Assembly (NCBI GenBank): GCA_022709755.1
Contig: JAKLIF010000002.1
Coordinates: 1-64,000 of the forward strand
Direction: 5' to 3'
Source of the DNA: Elusimicrobiota bacterium
Lineage (GTDB): Bacteria; Elusimicrobiota; Elusimicrobia; FEN-1173; JAKLIF01
Length of the DNA: 64,000 nt
A program made the position numbers and the translations under genes. Of the stretch, positions 9,067-18,183 are shown one piece after another. Position 1 is the stretch's first letter. Each line of letters begins with the position of its first letter. The notes beneath the pieces were generated by a model, which did no database searches, had not been told where the DNA came from, and saw nothing but the letters and a program-made list of their open reading frames with translations.

Positions 9067-9819
9067 CTAGAGTCCTAAATTCATCAGCCGGTCCATCCAC
9101 GGCTCGAACGCCTGGGTCATCCATCCCGACAGGCGGGAGAGGTGCCCTGTCAGCATCAAAAGTCCATTGAGGATGAGGAATGTTCCGGCGGCGCGGTTCA
9201 ACCAAAACGAGATCCCGGCAAACCGACGGAGAGAGCGCCCGGCCCCGAAGAGGATGACCGTCAGAGAAAAGAGGGGGAGTGCGAGTCCAATGGAATAGAC
9301 CAGAAGCCATTTCATCCCCAGAAAGACCGTCCCGGGGGTTCCGGCCAGAAGCAGGATGGATCCCAAAACGGGACCGTCACAGGGCGTCCAGGCGAAGGCG
9401 AGGGCCGATCCGATGAGGGCCGATCCCAGGAGCCCTTTGAGGCTGTTGCGATAATGGTCGATGCGATACGAGGTGACAGACGACAGGCGGGTGACGTCCG
9501 TCATCCAGAGGCCCAACAGGAGCACAAAAACGCCCCCGCCCCGTTGGAACAGTGTTTGCTGGTTGAAAAGATATTGACCCAGAGGGGAAGAACTGGCCCC
9601 CATGAGGATGAACACGCAAAAGAAGCAGGCGGCCATGACCCCACAATGGGCCGCGGCGAGAGAGCGGGGGCAGGGGGGAGGGGTCGGGAGGTCGGTGGAG
9701 TCGTAGGTCAGCCCGAGGATATAGGAAAGCCAGACCAAAAGGATGGGGAAAAGGCTGGGGCTGAGAAGGGTGAGCAGACCGGAGAGAAAAGCCGGGGCGA
9801 AACCGAGGGATGTCTCCAT
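9067..9819 (-). CDS. CcdA/DsbD-like membrane protein lacking the first redox cysteine
   Basis: A 250-residue membrane protein with about six hydrophobic helices in the arrangement of CcdA and the DsbD beta domain, which pass electrons from cytoplasmic thioredoxin to periplasmic thiols. The second family motif is intact as AWTPCDGP with Cys147. The first motif, normally SPCxLP, reads SPSLFP with Ser22 in place of the redox Cys. Extra cysteines at 59, 65 and 68 lie in the second hydrophobic segment and might substitute. Its ATG shares one base with the stop of the cytochrome gene (TGATG), so the two are translationally coupled. It could be a diverged electron carrier or a transporter of the wider LysE/DsbD fold. 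Confidence 0.72.
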   Translation of the reverse strand: METSLGFAPAFLSGLLTLLSPSLFPILLVWLSYILGLTYDSTDLPTPPPCPRSLAAAHCGVMAACFFCVFILMGASSSPLGQYLFNQQTLFQRGGGVFVLLLGLWMTDVTRLSSVTSYRIDHYRNSLKGLLGSALIGSALAFAWTPCDGPVLGSILLLAGTPGTVFLGMKWLLVYSIGLALPLFSLTVILFGAGRSLRRFAGISFWLNRAAGTFLILNGLLMLTGHLSRLSGWMTQAFEPWMDRLMNLGL

Positions 9820-10625
9820 CAGCGACGGACCATTTCAAGCATGATGAGACTTCGCCTGGCGGCATCCAACAACAGGGCGGTGTCGGCTTCGGCCCCATAG
9901 GGAGGGGCCACGCGCTGGAGGTCTCCGCGTTTCAGTCCGATGAATTGCGAAAGGAACACCTGTTTCGACAGACGGCGGTCACCGTGCACGCTGAGGGGGT
10001 GGAGACCTCGGATGACGCCTTCGGTGTCCGTGAAGAGGATGTAGGAGGAGAGGGTGTGTTCGCCGAACATGACGTATGTTCCCCGGCCGATCGGGGCCGC
10101 CTCGGGCGCGGTCGATTCCCGGATCAGGAAAAGGGTCGGGTATGAATCTTCATCCCGAAGTTTCGCGTTCAGCCGGAGTTCGATGGATTGTTTTTCGGCT
10201 TGGGACAACGTTGCCCCGATCTCCGTGACATCGACCCCCTTGGAGAAATAGCGTTCCGGGATGTGGGGGGCCAAGAGCACCGGGTCCGGCCGCATCAGCC
10301 AATCTCCGATCTGGCCGGGTTTCGAACGTTCATCGCCGGGATTGGACTGGGACTGGATCTCTTTCTTCGTCACAAAACTGTCCTGATCCGGGTCCATCAG
10401 TTCCAGGGTCTCCAGGGCCGAATGACTCCGTCCGAGGCGGAGGAACTCTTTTCCGTAGGGGTTGAGCCGCCAATCGCCGCTCCGGTGACAGCTCATGCAG
10501 CTGTTGGTGGAGCCGTAGCGGGACCGCCACATGTTCTTGAACGGGGGCAGTGCGTGGGCGTAATCCGCCAGAGAGAGGAGGAGGGCTCCGGAGATCATGA
10601 TCACGGACGGACGGGAAAAGACCAT
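9819..10625 (-). CDS. Exported mono-heme c-type cytochrome with an EF-hand-like loop
   Basis: A 268-residue secreted protein. A signal peptide with hydrophobic core VIMISGALLL ends near AHA (residue 25). One heme c site, CMSCH, is at 43-47. A perfect 12-residue calcium-binding loop pattern DxDxDxxxxxxE lies at 78-89. The rest (about 110-268) matches no domain I recognise and may bind a partner. No distal methionine ligand can be assigned with confidence. It is followed by the CcdA-like gene with a one-base overlap and lies 10 bp after the glycogen debranching gene. CcdA proteins reduce apocytochrome thiols, so the pair makes sense as a cytochrome and a maturation helper. That link is inference. 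Confidence 0.75.
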   Translation of the reverse strand: MVFSRPSVIMISGALLLSLADYAHALPPFKNMWRSRYGSTNSCMSCHRSGDWRLNPYGKEFLRLGRSHSALETLELMDPDQDSFVTKKEIQSQSNPGDERSKPGQIGDWLMRPDPVLLAPHIPERYFSKGVDVTEIGATLSQAEKQSIELRLNAKLRDEDSYPTLFLIRESTAPEAAPIGRGTYVMFGEHTLSSYILFTDTEGVIRGLHPLSVHGDRRLSKQVFLSQFIGLKRGDLQRVAPPYGAEADTALLLDAARRSLIMLEMVRR

Positions 10626-10635
10626 GATCGGTTGG

Positions 10636-12582
10636 TTACAAGGAGATGTTTTCTTCCCACAGGACGCGGAGGATTTCCGCGACGCTCCATGCTTGAGCCG
10701 GGCATCCTTGGAGGGCGTGAGGGGCGTTCCCGTCGGCGATCTCGGAGACGGATTCCAATCCCCCCTCGGTCAGATGGGTCCCGAACGGCTGCAGGAAAGC
10801 TTGGATCTGGGATTTGGTGGGGTCTGAGGAACCATAGGCTTTGACATAAGCCGTGATGAACGGACCGATCAGCCATGGCCAAACCGTGCCTTGATGATAC
10901 GCCGAATCGCGTTCCTCGGGGGTGGTCCCGTATTGGGCGCGATAGGCCGGGTCGCTCGGTGACAAGGTCCTCAGGCCATAGGTCGTATAGAGGTCCTGCC
11001 AGGCTTTGTCGACGATCGCTTTGAACCTGTTGGAATCCAAGATCTCATAGGGGAGGCTCACGCACAGGAGCGCATTGGGGCGGATGGAACCGTCCCTCTC
11101 TTTTCCGTCGATCCGGTCGAACAGGTATCCGGACGCTTCGTTCCAGAATTTTTCGTTGAAGGAGGTCCGTGCGATGGAGGCTAATTTGTCATAACCGTTC
11201 GACGGGGCCTGGAGTTTCATGTCGAGTTCCGCCATGAACTGCAACGCGTTGTACCACAAGGCTTGGAGTTCCACGGGTTTACCGGCCCGGGGGGTGACCG
11301 GCCGATTGGCGACCCGGGCATCCATCCAGGTGAGGGCCGTGTTCGGACGGGACGCGGACAGAAGCCCGTCCTCTTCCATGGTGATGCCGGAGATTTTTCC
11401 GTGCTGATAGGAATCCATGATTTGGTGCAGGACCGGGCTCAGGGTCTTGACCAGTTCGAGATCGTTGGTCGCTTTCAGGTAGGATTGAACCGCTCCGACG
11501 AACCACAGGGACACGTCGACCGCGTCATAGTTGGGAGTCGTCGAGGTTTCGGGGATATAGTTCGGCAAGAGTCCGTTCTGATGGTATCGGGAAAAAGCCG
11601 AAAGGATCTTGGCCGCCTCTTCGTGTCGTCCGGTGGCGAGGCATAGCCCCGGCAACGAGATCATGGCGTCGCGTCCCCACTCTTCGAACCAGGGATATCC
11701 CGCCATGATCCCCGATTGACCATTCCTCTCGACGAGGAACTGGTCGGCGGCCAGAGCCAGCGTGTCGGCCAGAGGGCCGCGCACCTTGGAACGAGCGATA
11801 CATTGGAGACGGAGGTTCTTCTCCTGTTGGGCCCATGGAAGGGCTTCCGCCGACGGACGGGTCTCAGGGGAGACGGTCAGAGAGACCGATTGGCCGGCTG
11901 ACAGGGAAAACCGGAATATCCCGGGGCTGTAGGCATCCTCCCGAAAATCCAGGCCTCTCTTCTGCTCCCAGCCGTATTGTTGGTTTTTATACCAGAATCC
12001 TTCCGCGCTGAATTGGGAGTTCTGGGCGTTCACGAAAATGTCCGGTGCGTCGGGGTTTTTGATCCGAAGGCCCGACGGGATGACGTCGACCTTGTCGGCG
12101 AAACGGTTGCTTTCGCGCATCAGGTGATGGTGGTTCCGGCAGGAGAGGAGCGGCCTGACTTCCAGCGTGATGGACGGTCCCGAGAGCTGCCGGTATATGA
12201 TGACGGCCGTGTCTTCGCCGTAACGGAGGAAAAAGATTTTTTCAAGGCGGATGTTGGAGAAGGCATAGGTCCAGATCGGGTAGGGATCCAACCGGAAGCT
12301 CTCGAGGTGGAGATATCCCTGCGGATACACCACGCCGGGATAGGTCTGGCTTGAGATCTCGATGCGTTGTTGGTCGACGAGAAGGGACTCCTCGAGGCGG
12401 TTGATCACCTGATAGCGGATGTTCTGGGCGGGGAGGTGGATCGTCAGAAGACCGTGGTAACGGCGCGTATTGACTCCGGCGACGGTCCCCATGGCGTAAG
12501 AGCCGCGTCCGTTCGTTTCGATCCATTCGCGGTCGACGGCGTCCGCGATACGGTTGCAGATGAGTCGTCCGAATGAGATCAT
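10636..12582 (-). CDS. Glycogen debranching enzyme, bacterial/archaeal GDE type
   Basis: A 648-residue cytoplasmic protein with two parts. The N-terminal beta domain (about 1-260) begins with [12 protein letters not shown] and YHGLL, and the (alpha/alpha)6 barrel domain spans about 270-648. Barrel signatures include [24 protein letters not shown] and HQGTVWPW, which carry the acidic catalytic residues of amylo-alpha-1,6-glucosidase relatives (GH133-like). It should remove alpha-1,6 branch stubs during glycogen breakdown. Its ATG overlaps the sucD stop (ATGA), so it is translated with succinyl-CoA synthetase, an unusual pairing of a TCA enzyme with storage-polysaccharide breakdown. The open frame is complete and ordinary in length. 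Confidence 0.88.
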   Translation of the reverse strand: MISFGRLICNRIADAVDREWIETNGRGSYAMGTVAGVNTRRYHGLLTIHLPAQNIRYQVINRLEESLLVDQQRIEISSQTYPGVVYPQGYLHLESFRLDPYPIWTYAFSNIRLEKIFFLRYGEDTAVIIYRQLSGPSITLEVRPLLSCRNHHHLMRESNRFADKVDVIPSGLRIKNPDAPDIFVNAQNSQFSAEGFWYKNQQYGWEQKRGLDFREDAYSPGIFRFSLSAGQSVSLTVSPETRPSAEALPWAQQEKNLRLQCIARSKVRGPLADTLALAADQFLVERNGQSGIMAGYPWFEEWGRDAMISLPGLCLATGRHEEAAKILSAFSRYHQNGLLPNYIPETSTTPNYDAVDVSLWFVGAVQSYLKATNDLELVKTLSPVLHQIMDSYQHGKISGITMEEDGLLSASRPNTALTWMDARVANRPVTPRAGKPVELQALWYNALQFMAELDMKLQAPSNGYDKLASIARTSFNEKFWNEASGYLFDRIDGKERDGSIRPNALLCVSLPYEILDSNRFKAIVDKAWQDLYTTYGLRTLSPSDPAYRAQYGTTPEERDSAYHQGTVWPWLIGPFITAYVKAYGSSDPTKSQIQAFLQPFGTHLTEGGLESVSEIADGNAPHALQGCPAQAWSVAEILRVLWEENISL

Positions 12583-13478
12583 GCGTGGCTCCTGTTCCGG
12601 TTGTTTTTATCCTGTTTCAAGAATTGTTCGACGGTCTCTCCCATCTTGGACGGGGAATCGATCAGATGGGCTCCGGCGGATTCCAGGGCCCGGCGTTTGT
12701 CGTCCGCGGTCCCTTGTCCGCCATCGATGATGGCGCCGGCATGGCCCATCCGTCGTCCGGGAGGGGCGGTGCGCCCCGCCACGAAGGCGAAGAGGGGTTT
12801 GGTCATCTTCTTCCTGTAGAACGCGGCGGCTTCTTCTTCGGCGGTCCCGCCGATCTCCCCCATCATCAGCACGGCGTCGGTTCCGGGGTCGTCCTCGAAG
12901 AGGGCCAGCACGTCGATAAAAGAGAGTCCCTGCACGGGGTCGCCGCCGATCCCGACGACGGTGGATTGCCCGATCCCGCGGGCGGTCAACTGTCCGACGG
13001 CTTCATAGGTCAGGGTGCCGGACCGGGAGACGATCCCGACGCGGCCCGGTTTGTGGATGGGGCCGGGCATGATCCCCACTTTGCATTCGCCGGGTGTGAT
13101 CAATCCGGGCCCGTTGGGGCCGATGAGGAGGCTGTCGGTTGACAGGCAGTGTTTCACTTTGACCATGTCCAGGACCGGGATCCCCTCGGTGATGCAGACG
13201 ATCAGGGGGATGCGGGCGTCGGCGGCTTCCAGGATGGCGTCGGCGGCAAAAGGGGCGGGGACGAAGATCAAACTGGCGTCGGCGCCCGTGGACCGGACGG
13301 CGGCTTGGACTGTGTTGAACACGGGGATGCCCTCGACGTTCGTGCCGCCCTTGCCGGGGGTCACTCCGCCGACGATCCGGGTGCCGTAGTCGCGGCAGGC
13401 CTTGGCATGGAAAGTGCCTGCCGATCCGGTGATCCCTTGGACGATGACTTTCGTCGACTTGTCGATGAGGATGCTCAT
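12579..13478 (-). CDS. sucD: Succinyl-CoA synthetase (ADP/GDP-forming), alpha subunit
   Basis: A 299-residue protein with the CoA-binding Rossmann domain at the start ([13 protein letters not shown]) and the ligase domain after about residue 150. The phosphohistidine loop reads [10 protein letters not shown] with His246. With SucC it interconverts succinyl-CoA and succinate with substrate-level phosphorylation, and it runs in either direction in oxidative or reductive TCA cycles. Both its start and its stop overlap neighbours by four bases (ATGA with sucC upstream and with the debranching enzyme downstream). Related ATP-citrate lyase or malyl-CoA ligase subunits are alternatives, but the length and pairing fit SucD best. 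Confidence 0.92.
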   Translation of the reverse strand: MSILIDKSTKVIVQGITGSAGTFHAKACRDYGTRIVGGVTPGKGGTNVEGIPVFNTVQAAVRSTGADASLIFVPAPFAADAILEAADARIPLIVCITEGIPVLDMVKVKHCLSTDSLLIGPNGPGLITPGECKVGIMPGPIHKPGRVGIVSRSGTLTYEAVGQLTARGIGQSTVVGIGGDPVQGLSFIDVLALFEDDPGTDAVLMMGEIGGTAEEEAAAFYRKKMTKPLFAFVAGRTAPPGRRMGHAGAIIDGGQGTADDKRRALESAGAHLIDSPSKMGETVEQFLKQDKNNRNRSHA

Positions 13479-14659
13479 GGTTTTGAACTCCGCGTCGCCT
13501 GCACCGCCAACCGCGCGCCTTCATCGAGGTCGTCGGCCGTCATCAGGTCGAGTCCGGATTCTTTCAGAAGTTTTTGTCCCTCGTCGACGCGGTTTCCGGC
13601 CAGGCGTACGATGATGGGGGGGATTCTGTGACGGAAGGATTGGACCGCCTGCAGGATGCCTTGGGCGATGACGTCGCATTTCATGATCCCGCCGAAGATG
13701 TTCACAAAAACCGCCCGAACGTTCTTGTCGGCCAGCAGGATCCGGAAGGCTTCCTGAACCTGTTGGGCATTGGCCCCGCCTCCGACGTCGAGGAAGTTGG
13801 CGGGTTCACCGCCGTGGAGTTTGATGATGTCCATGGTCGCCATGGCCAGGCCGGCTCCGTTGACGAGGCAACCGATATTCCCATCCAGGCGGATGTAGGA
13901 GATGCCGGCTTTTTTGGCGTCCCTTTCCTGGACGGTCACGTCGGCCTCGTCCGCTTGTTCGGCCCAATCGGTGTGACGGAACAGCGCGTTGTCGTCCATG
14001 ACGATCTTCGCGTCCAGGGCGCACAGGGTCGGTTTCCCGTCCCACTCGACCAATCCGAGCGGATTGACCTCCACCAGGGACGCGTCCATCGAGAGAAAGA
14101 GTTTCACGACGGCTTGAAGGACCTTGACGGTTTGATTGAGATGGGTCGACGGGATGTCCAAGTCGAAGGCCAGTTCCCGCGCCTGGAACGGTTCCAGCCC
14201 GCGCAGCGGATGGATATCGACGCGTCGGATCTTTTCGGGGGAGACCCGCGCCAGGGTCTCGATGTCGACGCCTCCTTCGGCGGAGACCATCAACGTCGGT
14301 TTGGCGGCTTTGCGGTTCAAGGTGACGCCCACGTAGAACTCGCGCAGGATCTTCGCGGCTTTTTCGACGTAGACTTTCCGAACCGTCAGGCCGGCCGGTC
14401 CCGTCTGGGCTGTGACGAGCGTTTTTCCCAGGAGCGATTTTAATTCCCGGGCGGCTTCCGGGGCGGTGTTCACCAGTTTGATCCCGCCGGCCTTCCCGCG
14501 GCCGCCCGTCAATACCTGGGCCTTCAGAACCCACGGCGCCGGGCCGAGCTTCTTCAGCCGGGCCGGGAGCGGGGCCTTCTTGTCGACCAGGAAACCGGGA
14601 AGCACCGGGACGCCGGCTTGGGTCAACAATTGCTTGGCCTGATATTCGTGTAATTTCAT
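13475..14659 (-). CDS. sucC: Succinyl-CoA synthetase (ADP-forming), beta subunit
   Basis: A 394-residue ATP-grasp protein beginning [12 protein letters not shown], the standard SucC start. The ATP-grasp core lies in about 1-240 and the CoA-ligase domain with [11 protein letters not shown]-type signature ([16 protein letters not shown]) in the last third. It binds nucleotide and succinate and pairs with SucD, which is encoded next with an ATGA overlap. It is the first gene of a six-gene minus-strand run. The upstream region holds a perfect 8-bp inverted repeat about 20-35 bp before the ATG. A recognisable strong promoter is not visible. Confidence 0.93.
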   Translation of the reverse strand: MKLHEYQAKQLLTQAGVPVLPGFLVDKKAPLPARLKKLGPAPWVLKAQVLTGGRGKAGGIKLVNTAPEAARELKSLLGKTLVTAQTGPAGLTVRKVYVEKAAKILREFYVGVTLNRKAAKPTLMVSAEGGVDIETLARVSPEKIRRVDIHPLRGLEPFQARELAFDLDIPSTHLNQTVKVLQAVVKLFLSMDASLVEVNPLGLVEWDGKPTLCALDAKIVMDDNALFRHTDWAEQADEADVTVQERDAKKAGISYIRLDGNIGCLVNGAGLAMATMDIIKLHGGEPANFLDVGGGANAQQVQEAFRILLADKNVRAVFVNIFGGIMKCDVIAQGILQAVQSFRHRIPPIIVRLAGNRVDEGQKLLKESGLDLMTADDLDEGARLAVQATRSSKP

Positions 14660-14675
14660 GGGGTTATCGCCTGTT

Positions 14676-14693
14676 CCGGACGTGAACGTCCGG
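14676..14693. repeat. Perfect inverted repeat in the sucC leader
   Basis: CCGGACGT, two bases, then ACGTCCGG: an 8-bp perfect dyad 17-34 bp upstream of the sucC ATG. It could be an operator for a dimeric repressor or an RNA hairpin close to the ribosome site. No run of T follows, so it is not a terminator. Confidence 0.5.
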
Positions 14694-14743
14694 TTGAAAA
14701 TAGTGAGACGGAAAGTTGACTTTAACGTATTCTGAGAGACGAA

Positions 14744-14782
14744 TAAAAAATCCCAAACGCATGCGGTCGCACGGCCATTGGG
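14744..14782 (-). terminator. Rho-independent terminator after the radical SAM gene
   Basis: Reading the minus strand, a TCCCAA arm (14782-14777), a G+C-rich loop and a TTGGGA arm (14756-14751) are followed by TTTTTTATT. It lies about 10 bp beyond the radical SAM stop and upstream of sucC, so it should separate the two units. Confidence 0.65.
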
Positions 14783-14791
14783 ACCGGGTTA

Positions 14792-15916
14792 TTATAACAA
14801 ATTGGTACCTTTTGACAACCCTGGATGTTTCTTGAACGTGTCCCAATCGAACCCGCGTTCGGTCAGAAGGCCGGTCAGAAAACGGTTTTCCTCGAGAAGG
14901 AGATTCAGGCAACGGCAGTTCCGAGTCAGGAGTCCCGACAGGCTCTTGTCCCTCAGTTTCCGGAAGGTGTCGCCGAACCAGACTTCGGAGAGGGGACGGT
15001 CGACCACCGATTCCGTCGTGCGGGATGCGCAGCAGGTCCCCACCGTCCCGTCGGATCGGACGATGATATGATACCAGGGTTTCAGGCAGATCCCGGGGTC
15101 CGATGTGCGGCGACTTTCCGTGAAGCCCTCCGGGTCGTGGGATCCCTCGGAGACGATGCGGATGATGTCGTTCAGGTTGGATGGGATTCCGAGGGAAAGG
15201 CTCGTTTCTTCGGCGCGATGGAGGGCGTCCAGGAGTCTGTCTTTGGGGATGTTCTTCAATAGAAATTGGGGTTGATCTTCCACATATTCCTGGTAGGGCA
15301 TGAACGTGATGTGGGCGAAACCGTGGTCCGCCGCGAACCGGATCATCTTCGGTGCATCCAGCGCATTGGTGCCGCAGAGGATGGTGTTGATGTCGGTCAG
15401 CGGTTTGTCCGCCCCGGCGCGTTTCTTCCGGTCGGTCAATCGCCTGTGCCCGTCCAGAACAGTTTCGAAGATTCCGGCGGATCCCCGCAGGTGGTCGTGG
15501 ACCTCGGCGCAATGCCCGTCGATGGAGAAGGTCAGGAAATCCCACTGGCTGTCCACCAGGGCCTCCACGACCGGGTCGGTCAGGAGGGTGCCATTGGTGC
15601 TGGTCTTGGCCCAGAAACCCCGGCGTTTTATCTGGCGCAGCAACGGGACGATGACGGACTGTCTCGAAAAAGTTTCTCCGTTCCCGATCAGCAGGCAGTG
15701 TTTGGCGCCCAGATCGGCGGCTTCGTCCACCAAGCGGAGGAGTCTTTCATCCGTCAGGAGGTCCGGTGTGGGAGTGTTGGGGATATGGCAGAATCGGCAT
15801 CGGAGGTTGCAGGCCGAGGTGGGGTGCAACTCGAAGAGGTAGGGGGAAAACCGGCCGGATGGAAGGCCTTGGATGAGACTGTCGCAGATACCTTTTTCGC
15901 TTTCCCGTCCCCTCAT
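14792..15916 (-). CDS. Radical SAM/SPASM domain protein
   Basis: A 374-residue radical SAM enzyme. The cluster motif CNLRCRFC (CxxxCxxC, about residues 36-43) is followed by GNGETF, the usual SAM-binding glycine region, and TSTNGTLL. A SPASM-like tail carries CLKPW, GTCCAS and CRC. Members of this group modify peptides, nucleosides or lipids, and no substrate peptide gene is visible nearby. The gene stands alone between a terminator and a divergent sensor gene. A perfect TATAAT with an upstream TG (extended -10) ends only 6 bp before the ATG and there is no ribosome-binding site, so its mRNA is probably leaderless. Confidence 0.85.
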   Translation of the reverse strand: MRGRESEKGICDSLIQGLPSGRFSPYLFELHPTSACNLRCRFCHIPNTPTPDLLTDERLLRLVDEAADLGAKHCLLIGNGETFSRQSVIVPLLRQIKRRGFWAKTSTNGTLLTDPVVEALVDSQWDFLTFSIDGHCAEVHDHLRGSAGIFETVLDGHRRLTDRKKRAGADKPLTDINTILCGTNALDAPKMIRFAADHGFAHITFMPYQEYVEDQPQFLLKNIPKDRLLDALHRAEETSLSLGIPSNLNDIIRIVSEGSHDPEGFTESRRTSDPGICLKPWYHIIVRSDGTVGTCCASRTTESVVDRPLSEVWFGDTFRKLRDKSLSGLLTRNCRCLNLLLEENRFLTGLLTERGFDWDTFKKHPGLSKGTNLL

Positions 15917-15922
15917 GCGAAA

Positions 15923-15931
15923 ATTATATCA
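15923..15931 (-). promoter_or_regulatory. Extended -10 promoter for the radical SAM gene (leaderless)
   Basis: On the minus strand TGA-TATAAT ends at 15923 and the ATG begins at 15916. The expected start of transcription, about 7 nt after the -10 box, falls on the A of the ATG. There is no clear -35 hexamer, as is usual for extended -10 promoters. Confidence 0.6.
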
Positions 15932-15981
15932 CATTCGTTTCCGGCCGGTCCGGACTTCGGGAGTGTCCTTTGAAAAACCAT

Positions 15982-16009
15982 TTGACGGTGGAGAGCGGAA
16001 AACTATAGA
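15982..16009 (+). promoter_or_regulatory. Sigma-70-type promoter of the cNMP-GAF/pilT operon
   Basis: TTGACG at 15982-15987, a 16-bp spacer and TATAGA at 16004-16009. The predicted start near 16016 gives a leader of about 30 nt that contains the strong GGAGGAG ribosome site at 16036-16042. Confidence 0.6.
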
Positions 16010-16046
16010 ATTGGATATTGGATCGTCGTTTATCGGAGGAGTCTCG

Positions 16047-17048
16047 ATGAAGGGGAAAAAGAGGGAAGCGGCATCGACCGGGATCACGGCGGGGCGGTTG
16101 AAGCAATTTTCTGTTTTTCAGCAGCTGGATAAGGCCGTCCTCTCTCAGTTGGCCAAGACGGTCGTTCAAGAATCCTATCCGGCGGGCGACACCATCTTCG
16201 CCGAGGGGAAATGGGGCGATTCCCTCTATCTCTTGGTCGAGGGAGAAGTGCTGATCCGAAAGACGGTCAATAAGAAGCAGGGGATCGCCAAGACCCTGGC
16301 CCTCCTGACGCCGGGCGAATTTTTCGGGGAGATGGCCCTGTTGGAGAACACACTGCGTTCAGCCTCTGCGGTGGCGCGCCGTCCCGTGGTCCTGATGAGG
16401 CTCCCTCGCCAGGTATTCAACCGGTTGCTCCAAAAGAACACGAAGGTCGCCCTCCAGCTGATGCAGGGCCTGGTCAAGACGTTCAGCGGCCGGCTCCGCC
16501 AGACGACGGCGGAATTGGTCAGCATCTACGAACTGGGTCGCGTCCTGGCCCACGCCTCCGACGAAAAGACCTTGGCCTCCTCCCTTCTTTTTCAAATGAC
16601 TCAACTCTTTGACGAGAAAGTCTCCGTGGGTTTTTACCGGTGGAACATGTTCAACATGGAATACGACCTTGTGTCCACCGAGGGGCCCGCGCCGGAATCC
16701 CTCCCGAAGAACGTGCCTCAACGCAACGACCTGTCCCGATGGCTGGAGGAGACGAAGGACTGTTTCGTCGCGGAGGATTGGAACCACGACGACCGTTTTC
16801 CCGCGGCGAAAGGCACTCTCTTCGTCGGAGGACGTTCCCTGTTGGCGGCCCCGTTGGTCGGGCCCTCCGGGATGATCGGTTTTCTGCTGGTCGGGCATCC
16901 CACCCGGACGGGGTATTTCACCAGCGGACATCAACAGCTCGTGATGGGGATGTGCCACCTGATCTCCCCGGCCTTTGAAAACTCCGCCATGAGGCAGGAA
17001 GAGGCCGCCCGACACCGACTCTCCGGATTGAAACAATCGATGCTCTGA
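16047..17048 (+). CDS. Cyclic-nucleotide-binding plus GAF domain sensor, without DNA-binding domain
   Basis: A 333-residue soluble protein. Residues about 18-140 form a CRP-type cyclic-nucleotide-binding beta barrel (AGDTIFAEGKWGDSLYLL, GEFFGEMALLENTLRSASA). The phosphate-binding cassette GEMALLENTLRSA closely follows the cAMP/cGMP consensus, including the conserved Glu and Arg. Residues about 155-315 resemble a GAF domain. No helix-turn-helix follows, so it is not a classical CRP/FNR regulator and probably acts by protein contact. I chose the ATG at 16047 because GGAGGAG stands 4 bp upstream of it. The PilT-family ATPase gene starts 5 bp after the stop, so a nucleotide-responsive control of pilus motor activity is a reasonable inference. 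Confidence 0.8.
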   Translation: MKGKKREAASTGITAGRLKQFSVFQQLDKAVLSQLAKTVVQESYPAGDTIFAEGKWGDSLYLLVEGEVLIRKTVNKKQGIAKTLALLTPGEFFGEMALLENTLRSASAVARRPVVLMRLPRQVFNRLLQKNTKVALQLMQGLVKTFSGRLRQTTAELVSIYELGRVLAHASDEKTLASSLLFQMTQLFDEKVSVGFYRWNMFNMEYDLVSTEGPAPESLPKNVPQRNDLSRWLEETKDCFVAEDWNHDDRFPAAKGTLFVGGRSLLAAPLVGPSGMIGFLLVGHPTRTGYFTSGHQQLVMGMCHLISPAFENSAMRQEEAARHRLSGLKQSML

Positions 17049-17053
17049 CCCCC

Positions 17054-18124
17054 ATGGAACTCATAGACATTCTCACCTATGCTGTAGAACAGAACGCTTC
17101 CGACGTCCATCTGGCCGTCGGTAAACCACCGCTCCTTCGGGCCAAGGGGAGCCTGAAACCGATGCCCCAATTCCCCGCCCTCACGGAACCCGAATGCCAG
17201 CGGCTCATCTATTCCGCCCTTTATGATCATCAGAAACAGCGTTTTGAGCAGGCCCTGGAGTTGGATTGCGCGTTCACCATCAACAACCTGGGCCGGTTCC
17301 GCGTGAACGTTTTGAAGCAGATCAACGGGATCGAGGCGGTCATGCGGATCGTCCCCTCGAAGATCCCCGATCCGGAAGAGATCGGTTTGCCGGAGGTCGT
17401 CGTCGACTTCACGAAGCAGCCGCGGGGGCTGATCCTGGTGACCGGGCCCACGGGGGCCGGGAAGTCAACCACCCTGGCCTGTCTCATCGAGCACATCAAC
17501 GCGCACCGCGATGCGCACATCCTGACCATCGAGGACCCGGTCGAATACCTGTATACGGGACGCAAGTCGCTCATCCGCCAGCGGGAGGTGGGACATTCCA
17601 CCCACAGTTTCGGGGATGCGCTGAAACATGCCCTCCGTCAGGACCCGGACATCATCTTGGTCGGCGAGATGAGGGATTTGGAGACGATCTCGTTGACGCT
17701 CACGGCGGCCGAGACGGGGCATCTCTGTTTCGCCACCCTGCACACCACCGATGCCGCCACCAGCATCGATCGGATCATCGACGTTTTTCCGCCCCATCAG
17801 CAGCAGCAGATTCGGGTCCAGCTGTCCACGGTCCTTAAAGGAGTGGTCTGTCAGACGCTGTTGCCGATGAGGGATGGGTGGCACATGGTGGCGGTGCGGG
17901 AAGTGATGGTGATGACGCCGGCCATCGCGAACCTGGTGCGTGAAGGGAAGACGTACATGATCTCCAACTCCATTGACACGGGCGCCGAGTTGGGCATGGT
18001 GTCGATGGACAAAGCTTTATCGGAGGCGGTCAAGCGGGGGGATATCACGTTGGAAACGGCTGTTCAGAAGTCATCGGATCCCAAAAAACTCCAACAGTTG
18101 ATCGGGGATAAGATCGTTTTTTAA
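17054..18124 (+). CDS. pilT: PilT/PilU-family type IV pilus retraction ATPase
   Basis: A 356-residue secretion ATPase. The N-terminal PAS-like domain (about 1-100) has the family phrase ASDVHLAVG. The RecA-like domain has Walker A GPTGAGKST at 131-139, the Asp box IEDPVEY, Walker B DPDIILVGEMRD and the His box TGHLCFATLHTT. PilT hexamers depolymerise type IV pili and drive twitching motility. The C-terminal AIRNLIREGK motif of typical PilT appears as AIANLVREGK with the usual Met-Ser-Asn after it, which supports PilT rather than PilB. It is cotranscribed with the cNMP-GAF sensor and ends in a terminator shared with the convergent HAD gene. No other pilus genes lie in the window. Confidence 0.9.
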   Translation: MELIDILTYAVEQNASDVHLAVGKPPLLRAKGSLKPMPQFPALTEPECQRLIYSALYDHQKQRFEQALELDCAFTINNLGRFRVNVLKQINGIEAVMRIVPSKIPDPEEIGLPEVVVDFTKQPRGLILVTGPTGAGKSTTLACLIEHINAHRDAHILTIEDPVEYLYTGRKSLIRQREVGHSTHSFGDALKHALRQDPDIILVGEMRDLETISLTLTAAETGHLCFATLHTTDAATSIDRIIDVFPPHQQQQIRVQLSTVLKGVVCQTLLPMRDGWHMVAVREVMVMTPAIANLVREGKTYMISNSIDTGAELGMVSMDKALSEAVKRGDITLETAVQKSSDPKKLQQLIGDKIVF

Positions 18125-18156
18125 TCCGACTCGGTGTATTGTTCTCGGTGTGGGTG

Positions 18157-18183
18157 TGACCAGTCCTCGCGGCTGGTTTTTTT
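18157..18183 (+). terminator. Rho-independent terminator of the sensor-pilT operon
   Basis: ACCAGTC, a five-base loop and GGCTGGT (one G-T pair), followed by a run of T to 18183. It lies about 35 bp beyond the pilT stop and its T run touches the stop codon of the convergent HAD gene. Confidence 0.75.
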
